Shown: positions 14,435 to 22,988 of the stretch, piece by piece
How the letters are laid out: every line of letters begins with the position of its first letter
How positions within the stretch are numbered: position 1 is the stretch's first letter
Source of the DNA: Rhodovulum bhavnagarense
Lineage (GTDB): Bacteria > Pseudomonadota > Alphaproteobacteria > Rhodobacterales > Rhodobacteraceae
Length of the DNA stretch: 64,000 nucleotides
NCBI RefSeq assembly: GCF_004343505.1
Contig: NZ_SLXU01000007.1
Span: 82,890 to 146,889, forward strand
Reading direction: 5' to 3'
Made by a program: the position numbers and the translations under genes
Notes under the pieces: generated by a model
Databases searched by the model: none
Told to the model about the DNA's origin: nothing
The model's input: the letters and a program-made list of their open reading frames with translations, nothing else

Positions 14435-16426
14435 TCAGAACGTCCGCGCCAGTGTCAGCTTGAGGTTGCGCCCCGCCGCCGGGCGTGTGGCCAGGTGCGG
14501 CGTGTAGTCGAGGTCAAACGCGTTCTCCAACCCGACGCGGATTTCGGTCCCGTCAAAGACGCCCCTATCGGGCCGCCATGTGGCGCGCAGGTTGTGCACG
14601 GTGCTGGACGGTGTCGGCGTCGCCGCCCGCGTCATCCTGGCGTCGTGAACAACCTCCCAGCTCAGGTCCAGCCGCTCGCCCCATTTCCGGCCCAGGGTCA
14701 CGCGCAACTGGTCGGCGGGCGTGCCTACCCAGTCGCCGGAAAGGCCGGGCGTCGTGTTCTTGCCCCGCGCGATGTTGCCGTTCACATCGACGTAATACCC
14801 GCTGGCCAGGCTATAGGCGGCCTCCAGTTCCAAGCCTTCTACCTCTGCCTCGGTGATCGGCGTCATCGTCGATGTCGTGTAGGAGGTGATGTCCCAGATA
14901 TCGGTGTGATAGACGGTGGCCTTGACGGCGAAATCGTCGCCAGCCGTAAACACCCCGGTCCGGTCGTAGGACAGGCCCAGTTCGTAGCTGCGGGCCTTTT
15001 CGCTTTGCGTCATGTAAAGCGGCGTGCCCAGGTCGTCGATGATCGGCAGGTTCTCGGTATAGCCCAGGCTGCCGAACACCGCCCAGCCGTTGCCGAAGGC
15101 ATAGCGCGCCGACAGCCCGCCCATCAGCGCGTCGTTGTCGTAATCGGCATAGGCCGGCCCGCCGATCTCCTGCGTCTCGTAACGCAGGGCGGGGCTGAGC
15201 GTCAGTCCGCCCCGGGTCAGGTCGTCGACCACGAACAGCGCCATCCGATCGTCGGTGCCGCCGGGGGCCGAGGCGGCGTCAAGCCGTTCCTTGCGGGTGA
15301 ACTCCACGCCGGTGCGCAGGTCATGGCCCCAGGCGCCGGTGTCGAAGAACGCCTGGTTCTTCACCGTCAGCTTGGTCGTTTCATAGCGATGGTCGGCATC
15401 GACCAGCGGTTGCAGCATCGGAAAGCTCGGTGTCCCTTCCAGAGGCGAGGAGCCGGGCACATAGGCGCTGTCAATCTGCTGGTCGGCATAGGACAGCGTG
15501 GCCGTCAGGTTGATCAGGTCCGTCGTGGGCGAATCGTAGCTGTATTCCAGCACCGCCGTGCGCGATCGCGTTTCGCGGTCGACATTCCCGAACGAACCCG
15601 AGGTGGTGCCGAACGTGTCGTAGGGCACATCCTTCTCGTCCGATGTCGTGTCGGAAAAGCTGAGGCTGAGCGCGTGTTCGCGGCTTTCGCCGAAGGTGTA
15701 CTTGCCCTTGGCCAGCCAGGACGGCAATTCCGCGGGGTCCTGCCCGATCGGGTTGCCGGCGCCATCCTCTTGCAGCCCCTCGTCCCGGTAGGTGTAATTT
15801 CCAAGGAACTCCAGGTTGTCGGTCGGCTGCCAGGCGAGGATGCTGGAACTGGTCCAGCCATCGCCATTCGTGCCGTATTGCAGGGTCTGGCGCAGATTGA
15901 AGCCGGGCACGCCACCGGTGATGTCCGACGCGTCCTTGGTATCCAGCCGCACCAGACCGCCGACGATGCCCGAGCCGTATTCGAACGTGCCCGCCATGCC
16001 GCGGATCACCGTCACCTCTTTGTAAAGCTCGGGATCGGTGAACAGTTGGGTGCCGATACGGTAAAGTTCTTCCGCACCGACCGAGGCGCCATCGACCTGG
16101 ATCGCGACCTTCTGGTCTGCCCCGTAGGTGCCGTTGGCACCAAATCCACGAATGTTGATCCCCGACCCTTGCGGGGTCGAGCCGTTGATCAGCGTCACGC
16201 CGGGCACCGAATCGACCAGTTCGGCGATGGTGCTGGCCTGGCGGTCCTCGATCTCTTCTTCATCGACCACCGTTTCGGCGATGGCGGTGTCGGTCTGAAC
16301 CTCGCGCTTGCTTTCGCCAAGCGTGACCGGGTCGAGGGCGAAACTCTCTTGCGCCTGCGCAGGCAGGGCGAGCGTGATGGCGGTGCTGCATAGCAACGCG
16401 GTCGGTGTCGGAATCTGTCGGAACAT
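14435..16426 (-). CDS. hmuR: TonB-dependent heme/hemoglobin-type outer-membrane receptor HmuR
   Basis: About 663 residues from ATG 16426 (AAAGGG about 8 bp upstream). Signal peptide ends LPAQAQ. The plug domain begins with ETVVDEEEIEDRQASTIAELVDSVPGV and contains GINIRGFGANGTYG; a 22-strand barrel follows, ending in Phe. It fits the TonB-dependent hemoglobin/transferrin/lactoferrin receptor family and is divergent from hmuSTUV. Oddity: the FRAP and NPNL motifs of classical heme receptors are missing; the equivalent loop reads YTENLPIIDDL ... SEKARSYELG. A TGA-N9-TCA-like site lies upstream, indicating iron control. Confidence 0.83.
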   Translation of the reverse strand: MFRQIPTPTALLCSTAITLALPAQAQESFALDPVTLGESKREVQTDTAIAETVVDEEEIEDRQASTIAELVDSVPGVTLINGSTPQGSGINIRGFGANGTYGADQKVAIQVDGASVGAEELYRIGTQLFTDPELYKEVTVIRGMAGTFEYGSGIVGGLVRLDTKDASDITGGVPGFNLRQTLQYGTNGDGWTSSSILAWQPTDNLEFLGNYTYRDEGLQEDGAGNPIGQDPAELPSWLAKGKYTFGESREHALSLSFSDTTSDEKDVPYDTFGTTSGSFGNVDRETRSRTAVLEYSYDSPTTDLINLTATLSYADQQIDSAYVPGSSPLEGTPSFPMLQPLVDADHRYETTKLTVKNQAFFDTGAWGHDLRTGVEFTRKERLDAASAPGGTDDRMALFVVDDLTRGGLTLSPALRYETQEIGGPAYADYDNDALMGGLSARYAFGNGWAVFGSLGYTENLPIIDDLGTPLYMTQSEKARSYELGLSYDRTGVFTAGDDFAVKATVYHTDIWDITSYTTSTMTPITEAEVEGLELEAAYSLASGYYVDVNGNIARGKNTTPGLSGDWVGTPADQLRVTLGRKWGERLDLSWEVVHDARMTRAATPTPSSTVHNLRATWRPDRGVFDGTEIRVGLENAFDLDYTPHLATRPAAGRNLKLTLARTF

Positions 16427-16540
16427 GGTCAATCCCTTTTCCAGTCGTGTTGTTTCCACGTGGCTGGCGAGGGGCTGGCGCGTGTTTCCGGGCGCTGCAC
16501 GTATGCTGGCACAGACCGGTATTGCGTTCGCTACAAAGGT

Positions 16541-16555
16541 CGACTAAAACTGTCA
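16541..16555. promoter_or_regulatory. IRO-like operator in the hmuR-hmuS gap
   Basis: CGACTAAAACTGTCA; read on the minus strand TGACAGTTTTAGTCG, a TGA-N9-TCA with one mismatch. It lies 115 bp before hmuR and 111 bp before hmuS, so it could control both divergent units. Confidence 0.45.
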
Positions 16556-16665
16556 ACATAGGGCGAGTAATTTCGTCCTAGCGGCGATCCAGCGGTGTCG
16601 GGGACGCGACACGACCGACCAGCCAGACCGCTCCTCAATCGACATGATGGAAAAGGGAGCCTCAG

Positions 16666-17718
16666 ATGGCTGATGGCAGCGCGATTGCGCCGGACGAGAT
16701 CCGTGTGCTTCGGCAAGAGAAATCCACGATGCGCACGCGCGATCTGGCCGGTTCTCTGGGCGTGGCAGAGGCCGAGGTTCTGGCCGCCGAAACCGGCCAT
16801 GGGGTGACGCGCATTTCCGCAGACCCCGACGCGCTGATGCCGCTGATGCCCGGCTTTGGCGAGGTCATGGCGCTGACCCGGAACGAAAGCGCGGTGATCG
16901 AAAAGACCGGCACCTTTGGCGACTACACCCCCGGCCAGCATGCCGCGATGGTGCTGAGCCCGGCGATCGACCTGCGCATCTTTCCCAAACACTGGGTGCA
17001 TGGCTTTGCCGTCGAAGAGAAACGGGGCGGCACGCTGCGCCGGTCGATCCAGGTCTTCGACGCGGCGGGCGACGCGGTGCACAAGATCTACATCGGGGCG
17101 GATGCGCCCGAGGCGGCCTGGCCCGCGCTGGTGGACCGGCTGCGGATCGAGGATCAGGCGCAGACGCTTGAGCTTGCCCCGCGCGCGCCCACGGAACCGG
17201 CCAAGGCCAACCCCGCCAAGCTGGACGCCCTGCGCGCCGAATGGGACCGGCTGACCGACACCCACCAGTTCCTGCAGATGGTGCGCAAGCTCAAGATGAA
17301 CCGGCTGGGCGCCTATCGCATCGCCGGGGCGCCCTATGTTCGGCCGCTCGCCCCCGATTGCCTCGGCGCGCTGCTGGACGGGCTGGGCGAACAGGGCTTT
17401 CCCTTCATGCTGTTCGTCGGCAATCGCGGCTGTATCGAGATCCATGGCGGCCCGGCGCAGACGATCAAGCCCACCGGACCCTGGCTGAACATCCTCGATC
17501 CCGATTTCAACCTGCATCTGCGTGGCGATCACGTGGCCGAGGTCTGGGCCGTGACCAAGCCCACAAAACGCGGCCCCGCCCTGTCGGTGGAGGCGTTCGA
17601 TGCAGAGGGCGGGCTGATCCTGCAGGCCTTCGGCATGCGCGTGGGCGATGTCGATCACACCGCGGACTGGGACGCGCTGGTCGCCACCCTGCCCGAGGTC
17701 GGGGAGGTGCCGGCATGA
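16666..17718 (+). CDS. hmuS: Hemin-degrading factor HmuS/ChuS
   Basis: 350 residues, normal for the two-repeat HmuS/ChuS family. GGGAG precedes ATG 16666. The two homologous halves are visible: ALTRNESAVIEKTGTFGDYTPG and FMLFVGNRGCIEIHGGPAQTIK, with FPKHWVHGFAVEEKRGG and LNLHLRGDHVAEVWAVTKP-like segments. Family members bind heme in the cytoplasm and degrade it or carry it. First gene of hmuSTUV-exbB-exbD-exbD-tonB; the stop overlaps hmuT (ATGA). Confidence 0.9.
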   Translation: MADGSAIAPDEIRVLRQEKSTMRTRDLAGSLGVAEAEVLAAETGHGVTRISADPDALMPLMPGFGEVMALTRNESAVIEKTGTFGDYTPGQHAAMVLSPAIDLRIFPKHWVHGFAVEEKRGGTLRRSIQVFDAAGDAVHKIYIGADAPEAAWPALVDRLRIEDQAQTLELAPRAPTEPAKANPAKLDALRAEWDRLTDTHQFLQMVRKLKMNRLGAYRIAGAPYVRPLAPDCLGALLDGLGEQGFPFMLFVGNRGCIEIHGGPAQTIKPTGPWLNILDPDFNLHLRGDHVAEVWAVTKPTKRGPALSVEAFDAEGGLILQAFGMRVGDVDHTADWDALVATLPEVGEVPA

Positions 17719-18542
17719 TCCGCATCCTCACCCTTGCACTGCTGATACTTGCCGCGCTGCCCGCCCAGGCCGACCGGGTGCTGTCCGTCGGCGGCGCGGT
17801 GACCGAGATCGTCTATGCGCTGGGCGCGGGCGACCGGCTGGTCGCGCGCGACACCACCTCGACCTTCCCCGAGGCCGCGCGCGATCTGCCCGATGTGGGC
17901 TATATGCGGCGGCTCTCGCCCGAGGGGGTGCTGTCGGTGCGGCCCGACCTGATCATCGCCGAAGAGGGCGCCGGCCCGCCCGAGACGATCGAATTGCTGG
18001 AGGCGGCCGCGATCCCGTTCGTCGAGATCCCCGATGGCCATGACGGTGCGGCGGTGCTGGCCAAGATCGCCGCCGTGGCAAGCGCGCTGGACCTGCCCGA
18101 ACAGGGCGCCGTGCTGGCGGACGAGGTGCAGGCCGCGCTGGGGGCCACGGCAGCGGCGACCGCCGATGTCGTGCCCCGCCGTGTGCTGTTCGTGATGTCG
18201 GTGCAGGGCGGGCGCATTCTGGCCGCCGGGCGCGACACCGCCGCTGACGGGATCATCGCGATGGCGGGCGCGCAGAACGCGGTGACGGAATTCGAGGGCT
18301 ACAAGCCCCTGACCGACGAGGCCGTGACCCGCGCCGCCCCCGAGGTGATCCTGATGATGGCCCGCGACGGGGCCGAGGACCTGTCGGCCGAGGTCCTGGC
18401 GCATCCCGCAATCCGCACCACGCCGGCCGGCCGGAACGGCGCGCTGGTGCAGATGGACGGGCTTTACCTGCTGGGCTTCGGGCCGCGCACGGCCCAGGCC
18501 GCGCAGGACCTGTCCCGCGCGCTGGCCGATCTGGGGAGCTGA
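17715..18542 (+). CDS. hmuT: Periplasmic heme-binding protein HmuT
   Basis: 275 residues. Signal peptide MIRILTLALLILAALPAQA, then a class III (cobalamin/heme/siderophore) solute-binding fold: RVLSVGGAVTEIVYALGAGDRLVARDTTSTFPEAA and LSPEGVLSVRPDLIIAEEGAGPPETIE. A conserved Tyr in DVGYMRRLSPE and one in GYKPLTDEA are typical of HmuT heme-ligating positions. It shuttles heme from the receptor to HmuUV. ATG overlaps the hmuS stop. Confidence 0.9.
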   Translation: MIRILTLALLILAALPAQADRVLSVGGAVTEIVYALGAGDRLVARDTTSTFPEAARDLPDVGYMRRLSPEGVLSVRPDLIIAEEGAGPPETIELLEAAAIPFVEIPDGHDGAAVLAKIAAVASALDLPEQGAVLADEVQAALGATAAATADVVPRRVLFVMSVQGGRILAAGRDTAADGIIAMAGAQNAVTEFEGYKPLTDEAVTRAAPEVILMMARDGAEDLSAEVLAHPAIRTTPAGRNGALVQMDGLYLLGFGPRTAQAAQDLSRALADLGS

Positions 18543-18546
18543 CCCC

Positions 18547-19614
18547 ATGGTCGCGATCAGCCCCGACGTGACCGCCGATTGGGACCGCGCGCCCCGCGCG
18601 CGGCGCACCACGCTGGCTCTGGCCATTGCGCTGGCGGTCGTCTCGATCTTCAGCCTGACCGTGGGGGCGTCCGGCGTGTCGCTCTGGGCGGTTCTGGGCG
18701 ATCTTGCCGCGGGGCGCGAGATCGCCCTGGCCGACCGGGTCGTTCTGTTCGAGATACGCCTGCCCCGGCTGGCGATGGGCGCGCTGGTGGGGGCCTCGCT
18801 GGCGGTGTCGGGTGCGGTGATGCAGGGGCTGTTCCGCAACCCGCTGGCCGATCCGGGCCTGGTGGGGGTCAGCGCGGGCGCGGGGCTGGGTGCGATCACC
18901 GCTATCGTTCTGGGCGGGTTGCTGCCCGCCGGGCTGGCTGCGGCGCTGGGCTATTACGCGGTGCCGGTTGCGGCCTTTGCGGGCGGCTGGGCCTCGACCC
19001 TGGTGCTTTATGCGATTTCCACCCGGCGCGGGCGGACCTCGGTCGCCACGATGCTGCTGGCGGGCATCGCGCTGGGCGCGTTGGCCGGGGCGCTGTCGGG
19101 CGTGCTGGTCTACATGGCCGACGATGCGCAGTTGCGCGACCTGACCTTCTGGGGGCTGGGTTCGCTGGCCGGGGCGACCTGGGCGAAACTGGCCGCCGCC
19201 GCGCCGCTGATGATCCTGGCGCTGGCCTGTGCGCCGATGCTGGCGCGCGGGCTGAACGGCCTGGCATTGGGTGAGGCCGCCGCCAACCATATCGGCATCC
19301 CCGTGCAGCGGTTGAAGGCCGTTGCGATCCTGACCGTGGCGGGTGCCACCGGCGCGGCGGTGGCGGTGTCGGGCGGGATCGGATTCGTGGGTATCGTGGT
19401 GCCGCACCTGCTGCGGCTGGCCACCGGGCCGGATCACCGGTTCCTGCTGGTGAACGCGGCGCTGCTGGGCGCGGCACTGCTGATCCTGGCGGATGTGATC
19501 GCGCGGGTCGTCATCGCGCCGGCCGAACTGCCCATCGGCATCGTGACGGCGACGCTGGGCGGGCCGTTCTTCCTGTGGATCCTGCTGCGCAAGCGCGGCG
19601 TTCTGGACCTGTAA
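18547..19614 (+). CDS. hmuU: Heme ABC transporter permease HmuU (FecCD family)
   Basis: 355 residues and about 9-10 membrane helices. FecCD signatures: RLPRLAMGALVGASLAVSGAVMQGLFRNPLADPGLVGVSAGAGLGAI and GGIGFVGIVVPHLLRLATGPDHRFLLV. It moves heme across the inner membrane with HmuV. Starts 4 bp after hmuT. Confidence 0.93.
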   Translation: MVAISPDVTADWDRAPRARRTTLALAIALAVVSIFSLTVGASGVSLWAVLGDLAAGREIALADRVVLFEIRLPRLAMGALVGASLAVSGAVMQGLFRNPLADPGLVGVSAGAGLGAITAIVLGGLLPAGLAAALGYYAVPVAAFAGGWASTLVLYAISTRRGRTSVATMLLAGIALGALAGALSGVLVYMADDAQLRDLTFWGLGSLAGATWAKLAAAAPLMILALACAPMLARGLNGLALGEAAANHIGIPVQRLKAVAILTVAGATGAAVAVSGGIGFVGIVVPHLLRLATGPDHRFLLVNAALLGAALLILADVIARVVIAPAELPIGIVTATLGGPFFLWILLRKRGVLDL

Positions 19615-19618
19615 CGCG

Positions 19619-20407
19619 ATGCTGGACGCGCAAGATATCACCGTTCGCCTGGGCCGGCGCGAGATCCTGAAAGGGATCGACTTTCGCGCGCGGCCCGGCG
19701 CGGTCACCGCCATCGTCGGCCCGAACGGGTCGGGCAAGACGACGCTGTTGCGGGCGCTCACGGGCGATCTCTCACCTGATGGGCGGGTCTGGCTGAACGG
19801 CCATGACATCGCCACCACCCGCCCGTGGGTGCTCGCAAGCGTGCGGGGGGTGCTGCCGCAGGCCACGCCGCTGGCCTTCCCCTTCACCGCGGCCGAGGTG
19901 GTGCGCCTGGGCCTGATGGGCGGGGTAGAGGCCGCCGAGGACGCGATGGTGCCCAAGGCGCTGGCGCGTGTCGGGCTGGCGGGGTTCGAGGGGCGCTATT
20001 ACCAAGAGCTTTCGGGCGGCGAGCAGCAGCGTGTGCAACTGGCCCGCGTGCTGGCGCAGGTCTGGCATCCGACGGCCCACGGTCAGCCACGCTGGCTGTT
20101 CCTGGACGAACCGGTGTCCAGCCTGGATATCGGCCACCAGTTGCAGGTGATGCAGATCGCCCGCGATTTCGCCGATGCGGGCGGCGGTGTGGTCGCGGTG
20201 ATGCACGACCTGAACCTGACCGCGATGTTCGCCGATGCCGTCACCCTGTTGGCCGAGGGCCGGGTGCTGGGCCATGGCGCCCCCGCCGACGTGCTGCGCG
20301 ACGACCTGCTCAGCCGGGCCTATCGCTGCCCGATCCGGGTGAACACGGCGCCGGCCCGTGGCCCGTACCTGTTGCCCCATGCCGCCGGGCGGATTGCAGC
20401 CGAATAA
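19619..20407 (+). CDS. hmuV: Heme ABC transporter ATP-binding protein HmuV
   Basis: 262 residues. Walker A GPNGSGKTT at 34-42, signature LSGGEQQRVQ at 131-140, Walker B WLFLDEPVSSLDIGHQ, switch His in VVAVMHDLNLTAMFAD. It powers HmuU. Four bases separate it from hmuU. Confidence 0.93.
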   Translation: MLDAQDITVRLGRREILKGIDFRARPGAVTAIVGPNGSGKTTLLRALTGDLSPDGRVWLNGHDIATTRPWVLASVRGVLPQATPLAFPFTAAEVVRLGLMGGVEAAEDAMVPKALARVGLAGFEGRYYQELSGGEQQRVQLARVLAQVWHPTAHGQPRWLFLDEPVSSLDIGHQLQVMQIARDFADAGGGVVAVMHDLNLTAMFADAVTLLAEGRVLGHGAPADVLRDDLLSRAYRCPIRVNTAPARGPYLLPHAAGRIAAE

Positions 20408-20419
20408 CGGAGATTGCCC

Positions 20420-21088
20420 ATGAACCTGGAACTGAAAGCCGATGAAATTGCCGCCTTTCTGGACAAGGGCGGGCCCGCGATCTGGGCGATTGCCGCGCTG
20501 TCGGTTCTGACCGCCGCACTGATCCTGTGGAAGCTGTGGCGCCTGGCGCTGGCCGGGGCCTGGTCGCGCGGCGCGGCGCGTCGGGCGGTGGACCATTGGC
20601 TGGCGGGCGATGTCGCGCGGGCCCGCGCGACGCTGGATGGCCGCCGCGGCCTGCGCAGCATCGCCACCCGCGCCGCGATAGAGGCCCGGCTGGACCCGGA
20701 CCTGAACGCCGACACCGCGCGTGAAGAGGTGGCGCGCGTGGCCACCGGCGAACTGGTGCGGGCGCGAACCGGCCTGCGCGCGCTGGAACTGATTGCGACC
20801 ATCGCGCCGCTGTTGGGGCTGTTGGGCACGGTGCTGGGCATGATCGCGGCCTTTCAAACGTTGCATGCCAGCGGGTCGCGGGCCGATCCGTCCCTGCTGG
20901 CCGGCGGAATATGGGAGGCGCTGTTGACCACCGCTGCCGGCATGGCGGTCGCGATCCCGGCCTCGGTCGCACTCAGCTGGTTCGAAAGCGTCACCGAAAC
21001 CGTCCGCACCGATATCGAGGACGCCGCGACCCGCATCCTGACCCGCGGCGGCCCTGAACGGGCGCCCTACCGCGCCGCCGCGGAATGA
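20420..21088 (+). CDS. exbB: ExbB/TolQ-type proton channel protein
   Basis: 222 residues from ATG 20420 (GGAG upstream). MotA/TolQ/ExbB domain: [27 protein letters not shown] and [27 protein letters not shown]. With ExbD and TonB it uses the proton gradient to energise HmuR. Overlaps the first exbD by 4 bp. Confidence 0.9.
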   Translation: MNLELKADEIAAFLDKGGPAIWAIAALSVLTAALILWKLWRLALAGAWSRGAARRAVDHWLAGDVARARATLDGRRGLRSIATRAAIEARLDPDLNADTAREEVARVATGELVRARTGLRALELIATIAPLLGLLGTVLGMIAAFQTLHASGSRADPSLLAGGIWEALLTTAAGMAVAIPASVALSWFESVTETVRTDIEDAATRILTRGGPERAPYRAAAE

Positions 21089-21468
21089 GCCTGAACCTGA
21101 GCCCCCCCGCGCCCCGGCGCAAACCCAGCCTGACCCCGATGATCGACGTGGTGTTCCTGCTGCTGGTGTTCTTCATGCTGGCCTCGCGCTTCGGGCAGGA
21201 TGTGACCTTGCCGGTCGCGGGCGGCGGCGGGGCGGGCGCGGACTGGTCCGGCCCGCCCCGGCTGGTCGATATCCGCCCCGGCGCGGTGGCGCTGAACGGG
21301 GTGGAGGTGGCGCTGTCCGATCTGCCCGCCGCGCTGGCCCCGCTGACCGACAGCCCCGCCGATCCGGTCGTCCTGCGCCCCAGCGAGGGCGCCGATCTGC
21401 AACGGGTCATTGCGGTCATGGAGGCGCTGGCAGGTGCGGGCCTCGATCAACTCATCCTTGTGGAGTGA
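21085..21468 (+). CDS. exbD: ExbD-type protein, copy 1
   Basis: 127 residues with one N-terminal helix ([26 protein letters not shown]). The Asp in [10 protein letters not shown] is the conserved proton-carrying residue. The periplasmic domain contains [21 protein letters not shown]. Works with ExbB and TonB. Confidence 0.9.
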   Translation: MSLNLSPPAPRRKPSLTPMIDVVFLLLVFFMLASRFGQDVTLPVAGGGGAGADWSGPPRLVDIRPGAVALNGVEVALSDLPAALAPLTDSPADPVVLRPSEGADLQRVIAVMEALAGAGLDQLILVE

Positions 21469-21472
21469 TCCC

Positions 21473-21853
21473 ATGCGTCTGCCCCAACCCGCCCGCCGCC
21501 CGGCGCGCGAAAGCGTGGTGCCGATGATCAACGTGGTCTTCCTGCTGCTGGTCTTCTTCATGATCAGCGCGCAACTGGCCCCGCCCGACCCGTTCGAGGT
21601 AACCCCGCCTGCCGCCACCTCTGACGACCCCGCCCAGGGCGCCGCCGTGCTGCATGTCGCGCAGGACGGTGCGCTGGCCTATGGCGCGGTGCGGGGGGAG
21701 GCCGCCCTTGCCGCGCTGGCCGAGGCCGAGATCGACGGGCCGCTGATGATCCGCGCCGACAAGGCCGCGCCGGGGCAGGTGATCGCGGCGCTGATCGCGC
21801 GGCTGTCGGCGGCCGGGATCGGCCCCTTGGAACTGATCGCCGAGGGGGGGTGA
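21473..21853 (+). CDS. ExbD-type protein, copy 2
   Basis: 126 residues, ATG 21473 with GGAG upstream. Same layout as the first ExbD ([48 protein letters not shown]), but the conserved Asp of the membrane helix is replaced by Asn (PMINVV instead of PMIDVV). The pair may form a heteromeric ExbD in which only copy 1 carries the proton-relaying Asp. Overlaps the tonB region. Confidence 0.85.
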   Translation: MRLPQPARRPARESVVPMINVVFLLLVFFMISAQLAPPDPFEVTPPAATSDDPAQGAAVLHVAQDGALAYGAVRGEAALAALAEAEIDGPLMIRADKAAPGQVIAALIARLSAAGIGPLELIAEGG

Positions 21854-21858
21854 ACAGG

Positions 21859-22737
21859 ATGCGCGGCGTCGCCGAAAGCCTCGTCTTTGCCGGAGCGGCG
21901 ATCGCGCTGCACCTGGCCTTGTGGCCTGCGGACCCCGATAGCGGTGTCGAAGCGGCGGGCGGCGGCGGCGAGGCGTTGCTGACGATGCGGGCCTCGAGCG
22001 CGGCGCTCGCCGCGCAGGTGGCCGAGTGGGATCGCCCGCCGGAGCCGGTGACGGAGGCGCCCGCGGCACCGCAGATGCCCGACCTGGCCTCCCTGGCGCC
22101 GCCCCCGCCCATCGCAGAGCCCGCACCGCCCCCCGAAACGCCGCGCCCGCCCGCTGCCATGCAAATGCAAACGTCGCCCTTGCCCATGACACCAGGCGTC
22201 GAACCGCCGCCGCCGCCGCCCTCACAACGGCCCCGGCCAGCGCCCCAGCCCGAGCTGCGGCCGGCCGAGGCGGCAGCGTCGCGCTCATCGCCCCGCCCGC
22301 CCGAGACGGACAGCAAGCCGCCGGAGGTGCCGCAGAAAACGCTCAACCGCCCCGCGCCCTCAGCCCCGTCCGTCGCGCAGACCGCCCGGCGGGCCAAGGG
22401 GGCGGGCGGCGAGGCGCGGGGGCAGAGCGGACAGGCCAAGGCCGCGACCCTGTCGCCGGCACAATCCCGCGCGCTGATGGCCGAATGGGGCGCCCAGATC
22501 CGCGCCCGCATCGCGCGCGGCGTGCCGCGTGGCGCGGGTCAGGGCACGGCAGTGATAAGCCTGACCGTAGCCGCCGACGGCAGCCTCCTGACGGTGCGGC
22601 TGGCAAAGTCGTCTGGCAACGCCCGGATCGACCAGCTTGCCCTGGCGGCCGTGCGCCAGGCAGGCCGGCTGCCGGCCGCACCGGCGGCATTGGGCCTTAG
22701 ACAGCAAAGCTTTACCCTGCCGGTGCAGTCCCGCTGA
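21859..22737 (+). CDS. tonB: TonB energy transducer
   Basis: About 292 residues from ATG 21859 (GAGGGGGG upstream; a GTG at 21850 is also possible). One N-terminal membrane helix, a long Pro-rich spacer (residues ~60-180) and a C-terminal TonB domain (EWGAQIRARIARGVPRGAGQGTAVISLTVAADGSLLTVRLAKSSGNARIDQLALAAVRQAG). It transmits ExbBD energy to HmuR. Last gene of the hmuS operon. Confidence 0.88.
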   Translation: MRGVAESLVFAGAAIALHLALWPADPDSGVEAAGGGGEALLTMRASSAALAAQVAEWDRPPEPVTEAPAAPQMPDLASLAPPPPIAEPAPPPETPRPPAAMQMQTSPLPMTPGVEPPPPPPSQRPRPAPQPELRPAEAAASRSSPRPPETDSKPPEVPQKTLNRPAPSAPSVAQTARRAKGAGGEARGQSGQAKAATLSPAQSRALMAEWGAQIRARIARGVPRGAGQGTAVISLTVAADGSLLTVRLAKSSGNARIDQLALAAVRQAGRLPAAPAALGLRQQSFTLPVQSR

Positions 22738-22920
22738 CGGGCCTCGGGGGCGTCTCCCTGCCGCGAGAGCGATCTGTTGGTGAATCGCGCCAAGGTCGGC
22801 CGACGCGGCGTGAACCTAGTCGCCACTGTCGAAGATATCGCATCGTTCGGGGCCGCCCATGCAGCAGACAGAGCGCCGAGGCCCGCCCACGATCAGGGCC
22901 ATCTGGTAATAATTCCGGCC

Positions 22921-22938
22921 ATGTCACGAAATTCTTAC
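22921..22938 (+). promoter_or_regulatory. Weak Pho-box-like site upstream of phnD
   Basis: ATGTCACGAAATTCTTAC has one good heptamer (ATGTCAC) and one poor one relative to CTGTCAT-N4-CTGTCAT. It lies 51 bp before the phnD start, where a PhoB site would be expected. The rest of 22738-22988 shows no gene. Confidence 0.28.
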
Positions 22939-22988
22939 AAAAAGCATCGAGACCAACTCGGCCGACCTCAACCATGGGAGAAACGAGA

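Noticed and set aside
18253..19956. 567-codon minus-strand frame across hmuU/hmuV
   Set aside because: Overlaps two intact ABC transporter genes; composition is Arg/Gln/Pro-rich shadow.
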